In this document: piece after piece, positions 11,037 through 23,454 of the stretch | Layout: each line of letters begins with the position of its first letter | Numbering within the stretch: the stretch's first letter is position 1 | Source of the DNA: Azolla pinnata | Taxonomy: Eukaryota > Streptophyta > Polypodiopsida > Salviniales > Salviniaceae | DNA length: 64,000 bases | Assembly (NCBI GenBank): GCA_037176905.1 | Contig: JBBBWG010002114.1 | Span: forward strand, 9,241 to 73,240 | Reading direction: 5' to 3' | The notes under the pieces: model-generated | Databases searched by the model: none | What the model was told of the DNA's origin: nothing | The model's input: the letters and a program-made list of their open reading frames with translations, nothing else | Made by a program: the position numbers and the translations under genes

Positions 11037-14000
11037 ATGCCTGGCCTCTCTTGCAAAAGCCCTCAGTCCGTTTGTAATCATACATCATCTGCCCTATCTG
11101 GATCCGTAGACGATTGCCGTAGAGGACCCATCACTGGCCTTCAATACAGAAATGGTGGTGTTGATTCTTCTCTACTTAACAAGGTACAGTGCATCTGATT
11201 CGATCCATTCGTTTTTGGTCCATATTTTCGCCAGTTTTTAGAATGATTATCGTTGTCAGCTTTCATGGATGGTTCATTGCTTTCGTACTCCTGTTTAATA
11301 TGTTGCCTTTTTAATCCCATTGTGAAGGTTTGGCTAAGGAATGGAAGATGATGTTTTACATACGGTTATGTGTGTGGATTGTTCAATGTGAGCATTCCAC
11401 TTTTGCAAAAAAGAACTAAATTGATGCAGGAACTCTTTTTGTCCATGTTTGAGATTCTAGCCAAGTGATTGATATTCTTGCAAAGTGATTTTTTTGAGGA
11501 AATCATCTCAGGGAATTGAATTATTGCAAAGTGATGTTTAATGCACCTCCACGTTATCTGAGGATTCAATCTTTTCAAGAGATTAGATTATCTCAATGTG
11601 ATGTCTTGGACACTTCCGGGTTATCTGGTTCAATCTTTTGATATTCGGACAGAATCTCTGTCCACTGTGAATGATTCAGCTATGGATTGAACCAATGTTA
11701 AGGAAAAAAACTGATTTTGATGTAATTGTTCCTAGATCATGTATGGCAGAGTTTGTGGTCTGCTGTCAATAATTTTGGATGACTTTCAGAAACATAGTTT
11801 TTATCTAGGCTTTGATTATATCTTAAGTCCATTTTGGAGAACTTCTGCTCAAGGACTGATCAAGATATGGAATGTGCTCAGCATACCGTTCCATGCTCGC
11901 TCATGCTCTATGAACAACTCCAATATTTGTAATGCATTTCTGGAAGCTTCTCGAGTACAATTTCAATGTTGAAAACTTTCTCCAGTTTTCAGAAATCTTG
12001 AGTCACTTTAGATATCTTCATGAATTCCTTTCAAGAAACCGATTGTGCTACACTAGTTTGTTATATAAGCACCAGTAAACTTGAGGATTCAATCTATTTG
12101 ACTATAGTTCTGGGATAAAGTCAAATTCTGTCCTTGATTATATTCTGGTGCATCTGGAAAATTGGACAAAGTATTGTACGTGCTCAAAATACTGGTCCTA
12201 TATAAGCTTGGGTTATTGGATTGCTCAATATTTTAAGTTCATGTATGCAGCTCAAAATTATTTTAGGCTATCTGTATATTTTTGTATGTTTGGAATGGAT
12301 CGACAAGGAATGGATTGTGCTTAAAGACTTGGTTTAGATAGCTGCTGGTTATATGCAAGTCTGCAAACTCTTTGTAGATCGATAATAGGTAAAAGTAATT
12401 TTTTTTTTTCAATGCTGATTTTATGGGTAAATAATGCAACATCTAACTATGACATTGAGGTGAAGAGTGAGAGATGATACGTGAAACATTGCTAGTCTCC
12501 AGAATTGTGGGAAAATAAATATTTATCTTCTAGAAATAAAGATTAAAAATTTATCCTCTAGAAGTCAAGGCTGATATGAGCTGGGCTTCAAGATTCTTGT
12601 GCAGTTTTTATTTACCCATTTTGGGTCCCAATGGTATCAACCTCTCACTGTTTTTCTAACTTCTAAACTGCAGTTCTGGGGTGAACTTAGCAGTTCTGCT
12701 CGACATGAGTTATTACGGATCGATAAGCACAGCTTGTTTGAGCAAGCGCGCAAAAACATGTATTGCTCACGCTGCAATGGTCTTCTGTTGGAAGCATTTT
12801 CCCAAATCATTGGTTACAGCAAGGGGCTGCAAGGAGGCTCTTTATGCCATAATAAGCATGGAGATGGATGCAATAAAGAGAATTGGGATAAAGGAGAAAG
12901 AATATCAATTTCTAATACCGAAGATGATGTAAGGGATCCATCAGTACATCCATGGGGTGGTTTAATGGCAACACGAGATAATATGTTGACACTCCTGGAT
13001 TGTTTCTTGGAAGGACAACCCCTGGAGGTGATTCAGAATGTAAGAAATAAATGGACTTCTATCGTTAATACAACTTTGTCTCCATGAAAGTTGGATGTAT
13101 GTGTATGGATTCTCTAAGCTATCTGCTTGTGATATGGGCTCCCAGGTCTGTGACTGTGCACGTGCAAGAGAGCGTGAGCGTGAGCTTCTTTATCCTGATG
13201 CTTGTGGTGGTGGAGGGAGAGGATGGACTAGTCAAGGGGGTCCAAATTTTGTTAGAGGCCACAGTCTCAAAGAGACTTGTGGTCTCCACACAGCTAGGCT
13301 TTCTTGTGATGCTCTTGTTGACTTCTGGTCTGCTTTGGGAGAAGAGACCAGGAAATCTTTACTACGAATGAAAGAAGAAGATTTTGTTGATCGACTCATG
13401 TTCAGGTTAATAAATATATACACATATATCTTTGCTCACTTTTGCCAAAGATGATAACATAGTTCAAGTTCATGATATTCTTGGTGCTGCTATAATACAG
13501 ATTTGAGAGCAAACGCTTCTGCAGAGATTGCCGACGCAATGTTTTGAGAGAGTTGAAAGAGCTAAAAGAATTAAGGCGATCACGAAAGGAGCTGAAATGT
13601 ACAAGATGGTTTTGTAATGCAGATACTGCTTTCTGCTATGAGGTATCCATTTATGTATTACAAAATCTTTGTGCGACATCTTTTTGTATATTACGCTTTG
13701 ATGGGTCCCAAAATAACTACGAGACTGAGAGGAGCTCTTTCCAATCGAACATTGTCTGCTAGAAGTGGCATTCATCTATGTGCGTAAGATCAAAACAACT
13801 GATCTTGTCAACTACTGTTGGGAAATTCTGAAGTTCTTGGGTATCCTGTGACCCAGGACATTGTCCTGGGTTATTTTCAGGCAACTATGCTTGTTTTCAG
13901 CCAGTTGATGTTGAAGCAACTGTTGCACGAGTTTAACAAGAATTATTTCTGAGAGACAAACATCTTGATTCACTGCACTCTAAAACTCGATCTTCAGACA

Positions 14001-17000
14001 GTATCGTGAATTGTTTTGTCAGAACTTATATGTTTCACTCATACATTATTAGGCTGTCCAGAGTTTAGTCAGTACTCAGTTGTATGTATTTTCCAATGGA
14101 CTTGTAGCCCACTTGCCTCGATAAGTAGATGGTGTTAGATGGTATGCACAGCATAGCGGCTCAAAATATAAAAGCAATGTAGTAAAGTGCTAAGCCTAGT
14201 ACGACATTGCTGGTGGTTCATTCCCTACGTGTGTGCGATTGCCTTTTCCATCGAATCTATTTTGATTCAATTGCATTGCCAATTCTATGTAAAATGACTT
14301 TGGATGTTTTTTAGCAGTTTTGGGTTACTTTTTGCATGATATCTTGAGAGCTTTTTCTTTTTATTGTGACAATTTGTTTTCTGTACATACATTGTTGTAT
14401 TATTTCCAAGATATGCATAAGAACTCCATTTGCAAAAAGAAGAGAAAAATAATGACATATTCGAGTATCACGAGTAAAAGAAAAATCTTTGTTTGAAATA
14501 TCTGAATATCAACCGAATCTGAATGATATATTAATGTCAATGCAGGAAACAGATTAAAAGAAAACTTGAAACTTTGTACATTGTTGTATGATTTCCACGA
14601 TTTGCATAAAAATCCATCCATTTGCAGAAAGAAGATTAAAATAGTGATCTATTAATGTCAAAAGACCAGAATGATATTAATATCAATGCAGGAAAAATCG
14701 TGGTCTTAAAACTAAATTTTCATTTCCTAGCTTCCTAAAACTGTAACTTCAAATATATTCTGAACATTCCAATACACAATCAGGTTTGGAATCTGATTAT
14801 TAAAGCCTTCATTGTTTTCTGGGAAGCATCCATTAATAGCAATTGAATATGGAGGTCAGTGGAAAGTTTAATGTCCTTGTCCCAGTTGATATTATTGATA
14901 TCGATGACCATGAACAATTCCCTAGCTGTCATGATTCCTTCTATCCATGAGTCCACTTCAGTGAGAATGCTGGCTTCTGCTTGTAGTGGCATGCATGTAA
15001 AATTAATCTGTCCATGTTTTTTTCCTCGGTAAATTAGAAAACGGCCCTCTCTCCTTATGTCGGGGAGTGGAGTTTGAGTACCATTAATGATCATATTCCC
15101 TCTGTCGCTCGCTCAAGATCCATGTTATTAACTAAAGAGGCAACCGCCAATCTTATTGTAGATCAGCAATGACCTACATTATGTGTTTAGGGATCAACTT
15201 ATATATATGTAACATATTACATCTTGTTCTTATCTTCCCTGTGCAAGGGGGGGGAGTACCTGGTATTTTGTGTGTCAACTTTCTTGCTTCCTTAGTTCCT
15301 TATGGATCCAAGTTTATTTTTCTGTATAAAAAAAAGGGGATATATGGTTATACTCGAATAGTGGGCACATGAATATTCATGTCATGTAGTTTGGACCAGG
15401 TTGTATTAGAGATTTCACCTTCCTACTCTACTTCTGTGGATGAGGCTAGAGCCAACTCTGGATAGTGATTCTTTGGTAATTCCCAGCTAGATTACGAGTC
15501 ATGCCTCAGAAAGTCCCTCTCTGACTATTGGAACTGCTCCTACCAATTCGACTCTCATCATCTCAGGCACCTCTTTTGCTTTATTAGGCAAAAGATCATC
15601 ATAAAAAGGTCCATCCAAAGTGTCTCCAATCTTAAATGCTTTTTTCGCACGTCTCATCTTCTTATGGAGGTATGTATTAAACAACATTATTGTAGTACAT
15701 TCGCCAGTATAATTCAATTTTAGCACACCAGATACTGATCCTTAGGTAGTTCCTAGACTCCATTACAGTTGGAGCTTCTCCAAATTCAGCTTTCATATTT
15801 CACACTCTAGCTATTTTGCCTTACAATGAAAACTGATCATAACTAATGTCTGGCCAACATTTCTTCAATCTTCTATGTGTGGAGGTTTCTTTGTCATGCC
15901 GCAAATCTATACAATGGGTTACATGTCAGCAATGTGTCAAACAAGCATCTCATGGTATGTGGTACTTTGGGCCAAGAAGTATTCTGGGCAAGAAGTATTC
16001 TGGGCAAGAAGCATTCTGGGCATTCACTAGTAGCTAGCCCAACTTAGTATCCAATGTTTGTCTATTCATTCATGCACGGACTAATGTGATAAATTAATTG
16101 TCCATGGATAGATGGAATGCAAGTGAATGTATTATGCTTAGCTTATGAATTTCTTGGGTTGATCATGAGTCCTTTGTGCACATAGACCAAGTTTTCAAGC
16201 GTTGCTCTATTTATATGGGTAAAGTTGCTAGTTTTGGGGATGCCATCTCACTTTTGGTGATGCCGAGTTTGAGTTTGAATTGTTTATTCATTCTTTCCTT
16301 TTTTCTCCTTTGAAACTACCAGCAACTAGAATTGAAACCATTAAGTCACCAGTTACTGTTTAGGGTTCCTTCATGAAAAATGCATAATTAATCTTATGAA
16401 ATCTGTTGTGGATGGACAAAAGGTTATCCCTTTAGTTACCCATCAAACTTTCCCTACGTACAGGTTTCAAACACATCTGTGCAAGCCAATTGGAGAGAAT
16501 GCCTTGGTGGAGATCTAGAGAGTACATATCAGTATTTCGAATGGGGACTTGGGTCAACAGAGGGTAACTCGGACATCCTTGGATTTGAAGATGTCGGCCT
16601 TTCAGAAGGTGCCCGGGTTGATGGCCTTGACCTAGCAAACATCTCTTTCTTTTACATTACTCTTAGAGCCTGGAAGCATGATGGAAGATGTACAGAGGTA
16701 TGTGTAAAGGCACATGGCCTGAAAGGTACACAGTGTGTGCACCGTCGACTCTTTGTAGGAGATGGACATGTAACTATATCCAAAGGAGAAAGTATAAAAC
16801 GCTTTTTTGAAGAGGCAGAGGAAGCAGAGGAAGAGGAGGTACATCAAAAGTTTGTTTCCAAACATGGCTGAAATTCTTCTTTATTTTCTTCCAGCATCTC
16901 AGAGTGCTAAATGGTTATGTACTTCATAGGACGAAGAAGGAGCTGAGAGAAACGGAAATGAATCTGAGAGCGACGGTTTTCGTGTTCAAAGGCATGCTAG

Positions 17001-20000
17001 GAGTCCTGAATTGGCTAGGGAGTTTCTTCTTGATGCTGCGACAATTATATTCAAAGAACAGGTACTATGAATGTTTTTCTTTTATCAGGTGATTTACCCC
17101 CGAGTGTGTTAGAATCTAAGATCAATTTTTGCTAGCTGCCTGTTCGGAAGTTGAATGAATCATTGCCTTACTTTAATCAGAACCCAATCATTGGCGTTTC
17201 TATTGTAGACCAGTCTCATTGTCTAATAATTCTTATCGTCATTCTTGATTGCTTGAGATTGATGTTTATATCAAGATCAAGCTTCTGTTTTCTGCTTGGA
17301 TTTGTTACTGCTTGGGTGAAATTTGAGCTTTGCTGCACCGGGCTTTGGTATTCTGAGTTCCTTAACACATTGTAGTTACGCCGTTAAGATTATCCTATGA
17401 ACATGTTCAAAATTTAGAATGTCAAATATCGTAAGCTACAGTTCATTATGTTGTTTTAGATTTTATTTAACTTTTTATATCATCTTAGGATCTATTTTCT
17501 ACATGGGAGCAATCTCTGTTTGTTTTTCGTAAGATGTAGCAAGTGGAGGATATCATTGTATAGTAGCATGTAGCATGCTTCCATATTGAGTGTTATATGG
17601 TATCTTCTAAGACGATGCTCGCAGCATAGGGCTTGACATGCTCATCTTGGTGGTCCTGTCTGTGATTACAATTGCAGGTTGAAAAAGCATTTAGAGAAGG
17701 AACTGCCAGACAAAATGCTCATACGATATTTGTTTGTCTTGTTCTGAATTTACTGGAAGAACGTATTCATGTTGCATACAAAGAAATAAGCACATTGGAG
17801 AAACAGGTGTGCTTGAAGCTTAATACTGTTCATGATTCATCAGCTCAAGTGGCTAGAACATTTAAGTTTTTATGTATATATAAACTCAGAAATGCTTTTT
17901 TTCGCCAACTTTCATAGAAACAACTACTCGAGGAGGAAGAGCAAGAGAAACAGGAAGAGGAGAAGAGGAAAGAGAGAAGAAGGATCAAGGAGAAGGAGAA
18001 AAAGCTAAGGAAGAAAGAGAAACAGAAAGGGAGAGATCGTATGAAAAAGGATGTCGAGGAAAAGTCACCCACGGTAGCCGACAGCTGTGATGCTGGGCAA
18101 AATGAAGAAGTCTGCAGTGATGATGAAATTAAAGCATCTCCAAAGATGGTGAATGAAGAGGCATGCTTATCACCCCTTGCAGTGCCAGAAGTATTATCAG
18201 ATGGGACAGCAGAGGAGGCTGTCCTCCTTCCTTCAGCTTCCGATGGGGCTCTCGATGTTTTTGAGCTTTCTGTTGCCAAGGTTGTTGGCAAGGAATTTCA
18301 GGATTGCAATGATGCATTCATCTTGGAACATGCAAAGGCAGCCAAAAAGAGATCAAAGATGAGGAAAGGGCCCCTTTCGGAAATAGTTCCTGCACGGTGG
18401 TTTACTAGGCGAGGAGCGATTGAGATGTCTTGTAGTTCGAGGGTTTCTCTGAACTCTACATGTTCATCAGCTAGTCAGATTACAGAAGAGACCATAGTGG
18501 GCACTCCAAAACACAGTAGTAGGAAGGTTATCAGACCTGAAAAGACTGGTTTGGTGGGCTCGATAGATACATGGAATAGCATGCGGTATCATCAGCATCG
18601 CCAAACAGGCTATGTTTGTCATAACCCATCCAAGAGAGCTCTCCATGTCAAAGGCAAGCCAAATGAAACTAGCTTATCAAATACAAAGAACCTTGAAAGG
18701 AAAAACAGGGCCAGCACTGGATCAGTTCAGTGTAACTGGCAGATTGTGAGGACCAATGCCAGCGATACTATGATGAAGAAAGGTCCATCTGATCAGGAAC
18801 ATTGCAATGCATCGTTGGAGTCTTCGTTGCAAGAAAATGAAACTCTAGAGGCTCCCGAAGCTGAACGCAGCAGAAGTTCCACAATGGTCTCTAGCAACTC
18901 TCAGGACTCGCTTGCATCAACTAACTGCGAAGATGCTTGCAGTTTGCACAATAGACCTTGTAAGGATGGTCTGGAAAACAGTTGTGAAGTGAGCTCGTTC
19001 GAGGAAGCTGAATCTTCAGCTGCAAACTCAAACACATCTTGTAGTGTGCTCACCAACCTGACTCCAATCTCAACCTTGGGGTCTCTGGATGAGGATACTA
19101 GCCCTTCTTCTACAGCTTCCTTTTTCACAGATACAAGCGATGGGGAAGTGACAAGTAATAGTGTGACAACTGAAAGCTCCTCATATCTCGAGTCGACTGC
19201 TACATCTGTTGAGGTTACTGAAATTTCAACACCTGTTGCAAGCACTGAGAAGCTGTGCACACAATCTATCTACCGCAGTAGCACTACTGAGGCACAGCAA
19301 AAGTATAATGTTCCTTTGTTTGAGGTTGATGATTATCGTAAGATCAACAGCTTTCCATGCCCTGAGTTCTACCCTTACTCAAATGATCCAAAGCTATTGC
19401 AGCAGCATTATTCAGGTGGATTCGAGCACATTCCACTGGCAGTGAGCATAGATCTGCAGGCACCCATGATAAATATAGCACCACATGGCTATGAATTGGA
19501 TCCAGCGATGATGCAGCATGGTTATGATGTGGATCCTGCAATGATGCAGCATGGTTATGATGTGGATCCTACTCTGCAGCAGCTTCCTTTGGCAGCATCA
19601 CCATCTCTATTGCCGATGAATCCTCCACCGCATCCTTTTGGATACTCATGGGCACAGGGTCAGTGTGTAGCAGCACCGGTTCTAAACACATATCCTCTTC
19701 CTGGAAGCTTGTATATAGATGTTGGGACTCCAGTAGGACTGGCCACTCCATTGCTTCCTTACCAACCTGGGCCACCAGTGCTTAGTTTTGCTTGTATGCC
19801 AGGTCTTCCGGAAGATTCCAACTATGCATGCTGGGGGGGTGAGCCATATATCCTTGAGGAGCAAGGTAATGTCGATAGATTCTCTTCCATGGATGTCTTC
19901 GAGCAGCATCTACAGCCATCGGAAGAGGGCTTCGAGAGCTTCTCAAGCCCCAATGTTGATGATATCATCCCAGTTCCGTCGGAACCCCCCAGCGATGATA

Positions 20001-20233
20001 CTTTGGGATTCTCTCTGTTCCATTTCGGTAGCCTTCCGGGAGAGGAAAAAGAGAAAGCTGGTGTTAATGAAGGAAGCTCGAGCCCGGGAGTAGTGAAGAG
20101 GTTGGAGGTTTCTTGTGGCAGCACATCAATGCAGGAAGAATCAGCCAAATCTGGAGTGCTGAAACCTGGTCTCCATGTGGAAGAATACAGTTTGTTTGCA
20201 TCAAGACCTTCTCATAGATTCAGTTTCTTTTGA
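11037..20233 (+). CDS. Plant stress response NST1-like protein (function unknown)
   Basis: Member of a large plant-conserved family that databases call 'stress response NST1-like'; the true role is unknown. Eight coding exons: 11037-11183, 12674-13039, 13146-13405, 13501-13642, 16464-16838, 16930-17061, 17678-17806, 17918-20233. All phases close, giving about 1288 aa. The start MPGL fits the usual N terminus of the family. Visible blocks: LLRIDKHSLFEQARKNMYC with a CxxC (Cys80/83); DPSVHPWGGL; RARERERELLYPDACGGGG; LHTARLSCDALVDFWSALG; a second CxxC (FCRDC, Cys265/268); FVGDGHVTISKGESIKRFF; an acidic run; AREFLLDAATIIFKEQVEKAF; a strongly charged Glu/Lys/Arg coiled coil (about 518-560); a long low-complexity Ser-rich C-terminal half; and the conserved end RFSFF. 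The paired CxxC motifs suggest a metal-binding fold (inference). Intron 4 is 2.8 kb and holds decayed repeats. Confidence 0.9.
11470..11650 (+). repeat. Degenerate direct repeats in NST1-like intron 1
   Basis: The phrases TGCAAAGTGAT / CTCAATGTGAT and TTATCTG(A)GGATTCAATCTTTT recur at intervals of roughly 50-70 bases (about 11475, 11525, 11595 for the first; 11555, 11620 for the second), and again near 12075. This looks like an old, diverged short tandem duplication inside the intron. Confidence 0.45.
14384..14720 (+). repeat. Diverged ~190-bp tandem duplication in NST1-like intron 4
   Basis: Two copies begin near 14384 and 14574 with TACATTGTTGTAT, followed by TTTCCA-GAT-TGCATAA, CCATTTGCA-AAAGAAGA, and end with TATTAAT-TCAATGCAGGAAA. 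The copies differ at many sites and in length, so the duplication is old. No coding content. Confidence 0.6.
17095..17677 (+). other. NST1-like intron 6, no feature seen
   Basis: AT-rich intronic sequence between exons 6 and 7 of the NST1-like gene. No repeats, RNA genes or coding fragments recognised. Confidence 0.5.
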
Positions 20234-21110
20234 AGGCCAATTTACAGCTTCCATGGATGGTGGGCAAAATGTAAAAGAAGATGAAGAAGAAATATTTGGA
20301 GCAGCACATCTCTGCAAGTATCTTTTACATACCATCTGCTCGGTTGCCCTTCGAGTATGTTGATTTGCATCATCATCATCATCATCATTATCATCATCAT
20401 CTTCTTCATCGTCATCATTGTCATCGTCGTTACCATTGTCATCATCATATGTTATTATTACAACTACTATCATAATTATTCAATGCTCAACTTTATGAGC
20501 TTTGTGTGGCTGTAGAATTGTCTGGAAAAAGGAAAAGTTTTCTCTACAGGGAGCTGGTGTTCTTCATATATACGAGCACGGAAAAGAGAGGTTGCGTTCA
20601 TCGATTCATTAATAAAGTCTTTCTATATCCAGAGTGTGTGCTCTTTCTTGTTTTACAAAATCTACTTGTTATTCTTTGATGTATCACTTCCCAGAGATTG
20701 GATTGCGGTTTCAGTACACAGGTTCAGATGGTCAAATGGATTGGGTTAAAAGTAGCATCTTGTACATCTCTGTGAAAACTGTTTTTTATTGTTAATCCTG
20801 ACCACCACATAATTGCTATGATTTTTGTACAAGGCATGAGAAGACCCAGTTGTCGATGACAAACCGGGTTTCTAATGTGTTAAAAACTGTTAATAACAGC
20901 TCAATTTACTGCAGCTCATTGGGCATTTCTCTTCAAGAATCCAAGATAAGCATGTCTTCTTCCAATTGTGGGATCCTCTCCTTTCATCACCCCGGATTAT
21001 ATATAGACCCAAAAACCCTAAACCCTAGTACAAGGGAGTGTTGGAAAGAGTTGGAACTGGTTCTAAGATTCCGTGTGATACCCTAATATCTCCTGTTTTT
21101 TTGCGAGCTG
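20234..21110 (+). other. NST1-like 3' UTR and downstream intergenic DNA
   Basis: Includes a short ATC/ATT microsatellite (about 20368-20470), a canonical poly(A) signal, and a double telo-box near 21013-21027 (AAACCCTAAACCCTA). No gene recognised between here and the LTD gene. Confidence 0.55.
20611..20616 (+). terminator. Poly(A) signal of the NST1-like gene
   Basis: AATAAA 378 nt after the stop codon at 20233, followed by a T-rich stretch. It is the best canonical signal in the 3' flank. Confidence 0.5.
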
Positions 21111-21114
21111 TGTC

Positions 21115-21149
21115 CATGCATGATGGTGATGATGTGATGGTGCTGTTGT

Positions 21150-21181
<32 letters not shown>

Positions 21182-21514
21182 GTGATGGTGCTGATGCTGT
21201 TGTTGTTGTTGTTGTTGTTGTTGATGATGATGATGATGATGGTGATGGTCATGATGGTCATGATGATGGTGATGATCATGATCATGATGGTGGCCATTGC
21301 AGGGATGATCGTGGTGGTGATGATGATGATCAACACTACGGCGATGGTGACGATGGTGGCGACACTGGTGGTGGTGATGGAGATGATTATGATCAACACG
21401 ATGGTGATGGATGATGACGATGGATGATGATGATGGTGATGATGATGATGATGATAGACGATGATGATGGTGATCATGGATGATGATGGAGGAGGAGGAT
21501 GGTGATGGCAATGG

Positions 21515-21558
<44 letters not shown>

Positions 21559-21565
21559 GTGATTG
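21115..21565. repeat. GAT/GTT/GGT trinucleotide microsatellite
   Basis: About 450 bases of GAT, GGT, GCT and GTT trinucleotides with clean (GAT)n runs at 21146-21180 and 21516-21560 and a (GTT)n run near 21199-21222. Open frames rich in His, Ser or Met across it are repeat artefacts. Confidence 0.95.
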
Positions 21566-21569
21566 TGGT

Positions 21570-23270
21570 CCTGCTTTCATGTGATCATTGGATGTTGCAT
21601 GCAATGAGATCCATGACACTGATACTCAAGCACATGAAATGGTCTAATTATACGTAAATTGCATCTGTAATAGCCATATGTGATCACCCACTTGAGACTT
21701 AAGGATTCTTCTAAAGGTCTAAAAAAATTGTCGAGACATAGAAATGGCTAGCTGTCGGTGCATCATGAAACTGTTCTTTATGAGGATTGGAGTCGAGTTT
21801 CTCAAAACGATTTGCCCTGAAAGAGAGAAAAACCATCATGCTATGTGAGTCAATCACGATCCTCATTCAAGAAAACACATTGGATGTCAAACCAGAAGAC
21901 GCCAGATCCAAGACTATCGAACATAAACCTGAGACATCTTGGGACGGAAACATCTCTAGTTATCTCCAAAAGACTGTAAGATTATGAACCGTGAAACGAT
22001 TAAAACCCGGGAAGATTTCCTTCTAATGATCAGATGTTGGTTCTCACGAATGAGGTGCTAGATAAGATCATCGACAAAATTGTGTCTAATGAGCTTGTCG
22101 TTGAGTGAAGCTCTAGTATCAAAGGTAGTAATGATCCAGTGAAGCAAACCTGTTATTGCCTGGCGATAACGTCGCTGTTCAGATGAATGATACAAACACA
22201 CACTTGAATCAAAAGCTCTTTGTCTTGGATCTCATGGTGGACTTGTACAGCCTCAGACTAATGTCATTGCTCTTCATTTTCCAATCTACGATTTGATAAT
22301 TCATAGAGCAAAAATCACAGATACATTTGCTTACAGAACAAGTTAGCCAGTCAACATAGACCAAAATAGGAGCAAAAGTGAGTGTTTACTTTGAGTCATC
22401 GAATACACGAGTGTCCTAATTCATTGTGCGCGATTCAATCGTGATTCATCTACGACATTCAACGAGCTATACATCATGTTTTGCAAACACATCCATACGC
22501 TTATAGTCGATGAGCTGACTTAAAATGCATTAACACTAAATGCATCTTAAGCTACAACCGAGGCTTTGTTCGCTAAGATTCCCTAAATCAGTGATAAACC
22601 TGGATGTTTTTTCTCAATGTAGTGTCTAATCATCGTACTCTGTCGATAAAGGCATGTTGGTTTCTAATACTAAAGTGTTGGAAATAAATGCATCAACACT
22701 AAATGTGTGTGTGTTTGTGTTCACATTGATATTCCTTTTAATCGTGTTGACCATGATAGTTGATTAATGACAAGCTAATCAGGATAGATTCCAAGCAGAC
22801 AGAAGTAGTTAGTGATTCTGCTAATCGGAATTATACACCCGATTTGAGCTCAGTTGGTGGAGCCAGCAATCTGTGGCAGGCGATCGATGAACAGGCAAGC
22901 TCCGGAGTAAAGCGAGCAGGATCTACAGGAGCCTGACAGAATAGCTCGACTTAGTGGAGGTGGTAAGAAGAAGCAGCGAAGCAACGAGACAAGCAAGTAC
23001 ACCGTCTTGACAGAGGTAATGCAGACCATATATGTATCTATCTGTATACATACATATATACATATAATATCATTATACTACAGTGGTGTATTGTAAGTGT
23101 ATAACCTTAGGAACCAATATATACAGTGGTGTGTTATCAGTATGTAACCTTAGGAACCAATCTAAAGGCCAGACTGATGCATTACCTATGCCGAGACGGT
23201 GCATCTGCTTGCTCTTGCATGACCTTATACTGTGTGCTGGAACACATACAATTGGCACACACACGCATTT
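21570..23270. other. Gene-poor intergenic stretch between microsatellites
   Basis: No open frame with family features. Two similar phrases (ATGCATTAACACTAAATGCA near 22525 and ATGCATCAACACTAAATGTG near 22688) are partial direct repeats. TGTTGGAAATAAATGC near 22676 looks like a copia LTR start but has no partner. A tRNA-like box lies near 22845. Two copies of a ~45-bp phrase containing CAGTGGTGTATTGTAAGTGT / CAGTGGTGTGTTATCAGTAT and CTTAGGAACCAAT repeat near 23080-23160. A (GTAT)n run is at 23276-23312. Confidence 0.45.
22845..22863 (+). other. tRNA A-box-like sequence (possible SINE fragment)
   Basis: TGAGCTCAGTTGGTGGAGC matches the D-arm/internal A box of a tRNA. I could not find a matching B box (GGTTCGAAYCC type) at the expected distance or a foldable cloverleaf, so this is not a tRNA gene. 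It might be the head of a tRNA-derived SINE or a chance match. Confidence 0.25.
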
Positions 23271-23454
23271 ATAGATGTATGTATGTATGTATGTATGTAT
23301 GTATGTATGTGTGCATGCATGTCTGGGAAGAGTGTGGCATGACCTTCGGTACCCACATGTTTAGCAGGGGCTTGTTCATGCGGCTTTCCTGCTCGAACAC
23401 ACTTTCTACCCCACGTGTTCTCCGATGCTCGCATCTTGCTCCCTCTTGAAAAGT

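Noticed and set aside
14780-15094. 104-codon minus-strand frame with a faint RNase H-like QAEA phrase
   Set aside because: No other RNase H motif could be placed with confidence; kept only as a hint of an old element.
21083-21619. 178-codon Ser/His-rich open frame
   Set aside because: Trinucleotide array translation; no start context or homologous block.
22676-22740. TGTTGGAAATAAATGC as the start of a copia LTR
   Set aside because: No paired LTR, primer-binding site, coding part or target duplication could be seen nearby.
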